This document shows, in pieces, positions 58,817 through 64,000 of a stretch of DNA of 64,000 nucleotides. Below the pieces are notes generated by a model. It did no database searches. It saw only the letters and a list, made by a program, of their open reading frames with translations, and was not told where the DNA came from. Location: the NCBI GenBank assembly GCA_024760905.1, contig CM045733.1:70302001-70366000 (forward strand). Reading direction: 5' to 3'. Position numbers and translations under genes: made by a program. The DNA is from Plotosus lineatus (taxonomy: Eukaryota; Chordata; Actinopteri; Siluriformes; Plotosidae). Position 1 is the first letter of the stretch; each line of letters starts with the position of its first letter.

Positions 58817-58875
<59 letters not shown>
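58817..58875. repeat. (AT)n microsatellite
   Basis: A pure AT array of 29-30 units in the intron upstream of the first visible exon. A second (AT)n array is at 61516-61568. Confidence 0.95.
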
Positions 58876-58879
<4 letters not shown>

Positions 58880-58899
58880 CTGCTTAATATTTATGCCAC

Positions 58900-60480
58900 C
58901 CATCATAAAGCTGAAATGCTTCATCCTTAGACATTTGAAGCTGAGCTCTGCATCTTTCTAACCTGCAGTTTCTTCTGTTTCAGATTTTTTTATGTAAAAT
59001 CGAAAAATACGTAAAATGAATGAACGTAAAGCAGGGCGTGTCTGTATATACTCTCCAGCCATTTTAAAATGTGTTTGCCGGACAACATTCTTTCACTACA
59101 ACAAAATAAGAAGGGAATGTTTAAAAAAAAACAAAAAAAAAACCGAAAAGGTTAATATTGATGCACTCGAATACCCCCCCCCCCCACCCCCAAGTAAGAA
59201 GTGCAAACCATATTACTAGAATTACAAGTACAGGTAATGAACTGAAAGAACAGTCGGTGTTCAACAGATCTGACTGAGAGTCTACAGGTTTACACCAGTG
59301 TTTGAAGCACAAATAGATAATTGTAATGTAGCATGTATTACTTTGCTATGGATCAATATACTGAACACAGGGCTGGGATTATGAGCACAGACCTAAAACT
59401 CCAGTATGAATATATGTGAAAATGTAAATAAAAGGTTTAATCTGTCACCAAAGGGATAAATGATTTTGCATAGTATTTAAATGAGAATTTTATACAACCC
59501 TGGTGAGCAGAAAAGCAACTGGGAAAAAAAACAAAAAACAAAACACAGAAGACATCGAACACTTAAGGCCCCCTGGCATCGGAATCAGATCATGTTGGGG
59601 TTCACTTCATTATGGTAACAACAAAAATGTTCAGCTACAGGTCACATTTCTCTGATTTTCATGCATCCAGCTTTCAATCACATTATTATTTTCTTCATTC
59701 AGATGTCTGATATGAACAGGAATGCCACTGATGACATCTACCTACATGACCTACTGCAATATCCTTCCAATAAATGGTAAAAAATAAACAGCCATCAAAT
59801 ACCAAACATGGACAAAAAATTTTTTGTTCCACACATGCTACAGTATGGCCAACCCTCTTGTTATCAGTGCTTCATGGATTCGGCTTTCAGAGATCACTAT
59901 CGGACAATAGCAAGCCGCAGCCAATTCGTAGCACAATGTGAGATGGAAAGTTCTGGCAAGAGCTCGGCTTACTCACATCTTTTTTTTTCTGGCTGTTCCC
60001 TAGAATTTACTCAGAACTGGCACGCCCCTGAGCAAACATGAACAGAGTCGTATCGTATCCAGCACACAGACCTCGTCCTCAGATGCTGTTCCTATTCACA
60101 CACGCTCTGCCTCTCTTTTTTCATCCATCTTTTGGTCGGCCATGTATGACAAATCCTATTTCTTTTGCTGATAGAGATTCTCTCGACACCAGTGAAGCTA
60201 CACATGCTGACTACTTTAATGCAATGTTTCTCATTCCCATGCCTGACCAAACTTACCTCTGATTCTATATATTAGTCTGTTCATCAGTCACCTGCTGAAT
60301 GTCAACATCAAATCAGAACCCTCTCAGCACATCAATAGTACAGCAGCATAGTCCAAAGATGATCACAGAATAGACAAACCAAGAGTGCTTGTGTGCCACC
60401 AATGTTAAAGAGGAACTGCTTCCATGTGTGTATTAGTTGTAATAAATAGAAATGTTGTTTAATGATATTGATGAAAGGAA
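58900..60480. other. intron, no N-terminal exon found
   Basis: I looked on the minus strand for the expected IFINQP/TKFCNN-type segment preceding STAKYN and did not find it. A C-run is at 59174-59189. No other gene was recognised. Confidence 0.45.
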
Positions 60481-60484
60481 AAGT

Positions 60485-60950
60485 GTACAATAAAAGGTAA
60501 AGTGTACAAGACAGTGATGAGGCCAGCGATGTTGTATGGTTTAGAAACAGTGGCCCTGGGGAAAAGACAGGAGGCTGAGCTGGAGGGAGCAGAGATGAAA
60601 ATGTTGAGGTTCTCTTTGGGAGTAACGAGGATGGATAGGATCAGGAATGAGTACATCAGAGGGACAGCCCATGTTAGAGGTTTTGGAGACAAAGTCAGAG
60701 AGGCTAGATTGAGATGGTTTGGACATGTACAGAGGAGGGATAGTGAGTATATTGGTAGTAGGATGCTGAGGTTGGAACTACCAGGCAGAAGGTCTAGAGG
60801 AAAACCAAAGAGAAGATTTATGGATGTGGTGAAGGAGGACATGAAGGTAGTTGGAGTACGAGGAGAAGATACAGAGGATCAGGTGAGATGGAGGCGGATG
60901 GTTTGCTGTGGCGACCCCTGAAGGGAAAAGCCAAAAGGAGAAGAAGAAGT
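60485..60950 (+). mobile_element. LINE 3' end with RT C-terminal frame
   Basis: An open frame (60502-60921) reads MYKTVMRPAMLYGLETVALG, KRQEAELEGAEMKMLRFSLG, VTRMDRIRNEYIRGTAHV, ARLRWFGHVQRRDSEYIG and RFMDVVKEDMKVVGV, ending CCGDP. This is the well-known C-terminal end of a fish non-LTR reverse transcriptase ORF. The copy is 5'-truncated, open over 139 codons and therefore rather young. The 3' end is GGCGACCCCTGAAGGGAAAA then AGCCAAAAGGAGAAGAAGAA. Confidence 0.88.
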
Positions 60951-61055
60951 TAAATGATATTGGTTTGTAATAAAAAAAAAAAAAAATAGGATTCAAATGT
61001 TTACAGATATCTTCTTTCCTGTTTATTGGGTAAAATGTTTTAAACACAAACATTT

Positions 61056-61112
61056 AGGGACAGTATGGTGATGCAGTGGTTAGCGCATCTGCCCCACAGC
61101 AAGACTGGCGCT
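61056..61112 (+). mobile_element. short GGCACGGTGGC-type SINE head
   Basis: GGGACAGTATGGTGATGCAG then TGGTTAGCGCATCTGCCCCA and CAGCAAGACTGG resembles the first 55 bases of the SINEs at 37486 and 48547. The remainder is absent. Confidence 0.55.
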
Positions 61113-61512
61113 GATCTGGAGGAATAAATGTCGGCTGTTCTGTCCTGCACTGACACTATCCTGCCCATAAAGTCCATCACAACATCACAACACAGAGCTG
61201 GAGAAAGTGGATGGGGAGAGGGACTTTTGGACCTCACTGTTTAGGCTGCTGCCCTTGCAACCTGACACCAGGTCAAGGGGAAGCGTTCAGTTAATCCCCT
61301 CCCGCGAATCAAGATAATCTGCAAGTTCTGTAAGTAAAAACCTATGTATCATATTACATGCGTGAATGATCAACGCAGAATTAAAACCCTATGTATATTA
61401 CATGCGCTAAATATGCTTCTTAAACACATTCTATAGTCTTACTCATTAATACAGTATTAATGTAGTAAAGACTAAGTAAAAACTTTTTAATTTTGTACTG
61501 TGATATTTATTG

Positions 61513-61570
<58 letters not shown>

Positions 61571-61573
<3 letters not shown>

Positions 61574-62396
61574 CGTATTCAACGTGATAAGCGCCCAAGA
61601 CGCTTAAATTGGATAGGATGGGTGCTTATTAAACTGTTACCAGCGGAGTAGAACGATAAGTGTTTATCCCCATCGAGGTGGAAAACATGAATAATAACAG
61701 AACAATAAAAAAGTTTTACTGGTATTTGTATTATTCATTTTGAGGTATCAACCAAACTATTTACATGAAAGCTGAAAATAAACAGAAAAAAAGCATAAAT
61801 TTTTAATAAAAAGACCCATTACTCTTCCTGCCTGGTGCTGTTCCTTTAAACATTTTCCCGAACGTAAAATCGAGCCAATCAACACGAATGTCAACTTGAG
61901 CACATGGCACGTTGAACCAATCAACACGAACATAAACAAAAGCACATGGCCAGGAAAGTGCTTGAAATGTATAAAGTCGGTGAGCAGGAGAATCGTGGAG
62001 AAATACTCTTCACTTTATGATCGCTCCATTCATTCCGAGAATCCGATAGTTTTGCTGTAACAGTTTCAAATGGCTCCTCACTCAGTTGTTGGACATTTAC
62101 AAAGATAAAGTAGCAAAAATATTTTTTCTGTTTTTTAAAGCACGGAGGAACAATCAAATGTGTTGTTACTGATTAACATTATAGAAATTCCCCAGTGACA
62201 GGGGGTCTTGAAATACTGTACCATGTAAACTCATTTTTACAGGCAATGAACACCTCATTTTACCGTTACAGAGACTAGTCAAATAAAATTGCTAAGTTTG
62301 ATCTACCATTTTGCTCCCAGAACACGGGCAGTTATTGGATGATAAACTAATAATAAAAAAAAAAAATTAAGGGGGGGCTTTTTACGTTGCGTACGG
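61571..62396. mobile_element. possible inverted-repeat element
   Basis: ACCGTATTCAACGTGATAAG at the left and ACCGTACGCAACGTAAAAAG (reverse complement of the right end) look like diverged inverted repeats, continuing with CGCCC/CCCCC and TTAAATT. About 825 bp, no ORF. The (AT)n array at 61516-61568 abuts its left end. Confidence 0.5.
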
Positions 62397-62397
62397 T

Positions 62398-62745
62398 ATA
62401 TCTTTTCCTTTCGGCTGTTTCCCTTTTTCAGGGGTCACCACAGCAAATTATCTGATTCGCATGTTTGATTTGGCATAGGTTTTTATGTCGGATGCCCTTC
62501 CTGACACAACCCTTTAGCAAGGGACAGAAGCACGCTGATGGCTTTGCAGCTACTCTTTATGAAAGTCAGCAATGGTTCTTTTACAGCCTCCCACCATAGA
62601 CAGTGAGAGACATGGCCGGCCTTTGATAACCCAGTTAGCTGCACTGTGGGGGACAGTGACAAAGCTTGTGGAGAGTGGGACTCGAACCCCCAACCCCAGA
62701 ATCAGCGATCCAGTTGCCTATACCACCAGACCACCATTGCCCTGA
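62398..62745 (-). mobile_element. tRNA-headed SINE, copy 3
   Basis: The minus-strand head GGTGGTCTGGTGGTATAGG, B box GGGTTCGAGTCCCACTC, body TTATCAAAGGCCGGCCATGT and tail TTTGCTGTGGTGACCCCTGA then AAAAGGGAAACAGCCGAAAGG. It belongs to the family at 5822-6161 and 36939-37248. No clear target duplication was found. Confidence 0.85.
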
Positions 62746-62749
62746 ATGC

Positions 62750-64000
62750 AGTGTGTATAAAGAACATAAAAGTGTGACGTAATTAACAGAATGCAGGAAA
62801 CAAGCACTTAAGCAGAGCGCAAACACAGTAACACGAGCCAGAGAGAACACAGGGAAGCAGGGACGTGATGCGAGATCTTCTGGTGCAGAGGTGAGCGTGC
62901 GGCTTGTGTTTATAGGGAGTAGATGAGGGGAGTGTATTTGAATCACTTCAAACTGTGTTCACCATATGTACAAATTCTGATATGATATCTCCCAGGCATG
63001 CACCAAAGATTTTGATGCACTGATTCACAATAATCTTGGACATGAAAATATTTATTCAAGTTGGAAGTTGGATCATTGGGAAATGTGCCAGTTTCGAGAT
63101 CAGACCCTATTACTATACTAACACATGATATTCAAGGCTTTTGATTTCATGGCGGAGTAGGATAATTTTAAACAGTGATAATTAAATCATTTTCTTTAGC
63201 TAAACAGTATTAAACAAATGGCATACATGTGTTATCACTTTTCCTTTTAAAGTTTAACTTAAGTCAAACTGTCTAACATTCACCCTCTTCCGCTTATGAA
63301 GCTTTGATTTTAAATGTTCTTGCCTCAGTGAAGTGTTTCCATCAAACAAGGTCATAGCTCTGCCTCCTACTTTAACATGTTTTGTAGAAAACTCCCACAA
63401 TTATCACACTTTAGCTCTTGCTTTCTTTGACTCTGTTTGGTGTGGGTGTGAAATACAAAGTGTGAATCAATGGGAAAGGCATACAAACAATAAAAATTCT
63501 TCGTATTTGAGATAAACCCACTGAAAACATCTGGTGCAATGGAGGATGTGCCATACGACTATTCAATCATCTTTTTAATATTACACTATTACACATTATT
63601 ACAGTGTCTGAATACATTATATGAGTAGACCTTCCCATTATGTTTTGAATCTGGAGTGCAGCAATTTAAACATGCTAGTATGTACTGTACCTCAAACATA
63701 CACCCTTCTTTCATGCCACAATAAAATAAGGAAAAAAGCCACTGTAAAAATAATTGTGTACAGTTGTTCTGATCTCTGCCATTCTATATCGGTAACACTT
63801 GGAAAACCCACACCACAGTGTCAAGCTTGGGCATATAACACTGGGGCATATAACACTGTCCAAATGGGGCTCGTCCAGGATATTTCCCAGACATCATCCG
63901 GGATCGAATCCATTTGGCGTTGAATCTTTAATATTGAATTGCTACCTTTTGATACTTTAATTGTGAAACCAGCAAAATGGTGTTTACACTCAAGGATTTT
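62750..64000. other. intron or upstream region, nothing recognised
   Basis: No exon, RNA gene or clear repeat was recognised. GGGGCATATAACACTG is tandemly repeated at 63830-63858. Confidence 0.4.

Noticed and set aside
58596..64000. N-terminal atp8a1 exons in the upstream part of the window
   Set aside because: I searched the minus strand for the expected IFINQP / TKFCNN type sequence and a donor ending in AG before the C that starts the next exon, and found none. They probably lie beyond 64000.
1..64000. CRISPR array, bacterial operon, phage or endogenous retrovirus
   Set aside because: No spacer-repeat structure, no ribosome-binding-site-linked genes, and no gag/pol/env or long terminal repeat pair was seen. 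The repeats are microsatellites, SINEs, LINEs and DNA transposons.

Overview
This window is vertebrate nuclear DNA, almost certainly from a ray-finned fish. It is AT-rich, full of CA/CT/AT microsatellites, and carries fish-typical Tc1/pogo transposons, tRNA-headed SINEs and jockey-type LINEs. An otophysan such as a catfish would fit, but I cannot fix the species. There is no operon-like or prokaryotic content. Most open reading frames in the window are translations of microsatellites or transposon remnants.

One host gene explains the whole window: a P4-type ATPase (aminophospholipid flippase), best identified as atp8a1, on the minus strand. I could place 17 consecutive constitutive exon positions with GT-AG borders and matching phases from 58595 down to 399. 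They encode 504 residues in register. The reading starts at the segment entering membrane helix 1 and ends in the nucleotide-binding domain at the KGA motif. The DKTGT aspartate is residue 354 of this fragment; adding the 55 residues expected upstream gives 409, the position I recall for human ATP8A1. The N-terminal exons lie beyond 64000 and the C-terminal half lies below position 1.

The main biological point is alternative splicing. (1) Two homologous 74-nt exons (48107-48180 and 47378-47451) encode interchangeable versions of one actuator-domain segment. Both have the same phase, and using both or neither breaks the frame, so they should be mutually exclusive. (2) A 45-nt cassette exon at 19619-19663, not covered by any obvious ORF, adds 15 residues just after the phosphorylation site. 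In the sense strand, a long (UG)n tract lies immediately downstream of the cassette exon and a second lies just downstream of the second alternative exon. Two other exons have pure (CU)n arrays at or near their 3' splice sites.

The introns are a transposon graveyard. Left to right: a pogo/Tigger-like inverted-repeat element (about 2.4-3.6 kb); a SINE inside the terminal repeat of another MITE (5.8-6.7 kb); SINE and Tc1 pieces (7.4-8.3 kb); an inverted-repeat element (9.2-10.3 kb); a nearly complete but frameshifted L2/Rex1-like LINE (15.0-18.2 kb); a second Tigger-like copy (22.5-23.9 kb); AT/CA arrays, a second Tigger family and a Tc1 remnant (27.8-29.9 kb); a near-perfect 108-bp palindrome (30.0 kb); a MITE interrupted by a LINE tail (33.8-34.4 kb); a Tc1-like element holding two SINEs (36.9-38.6 kb); LINE remnants (39-42 kb); a MITE (45.1 kb); a SINE with an 11-bp target duplication (48.5 kb); a third Tigger-like copy (49.8-51.3 kb); a polypyrimidine region (51.6-52.3 kb); more Tigger/SINE debris (54.4-56.4 kb); and a LINE tail, an inverted-repeat element and a SINE (60.5-62.7 kb).
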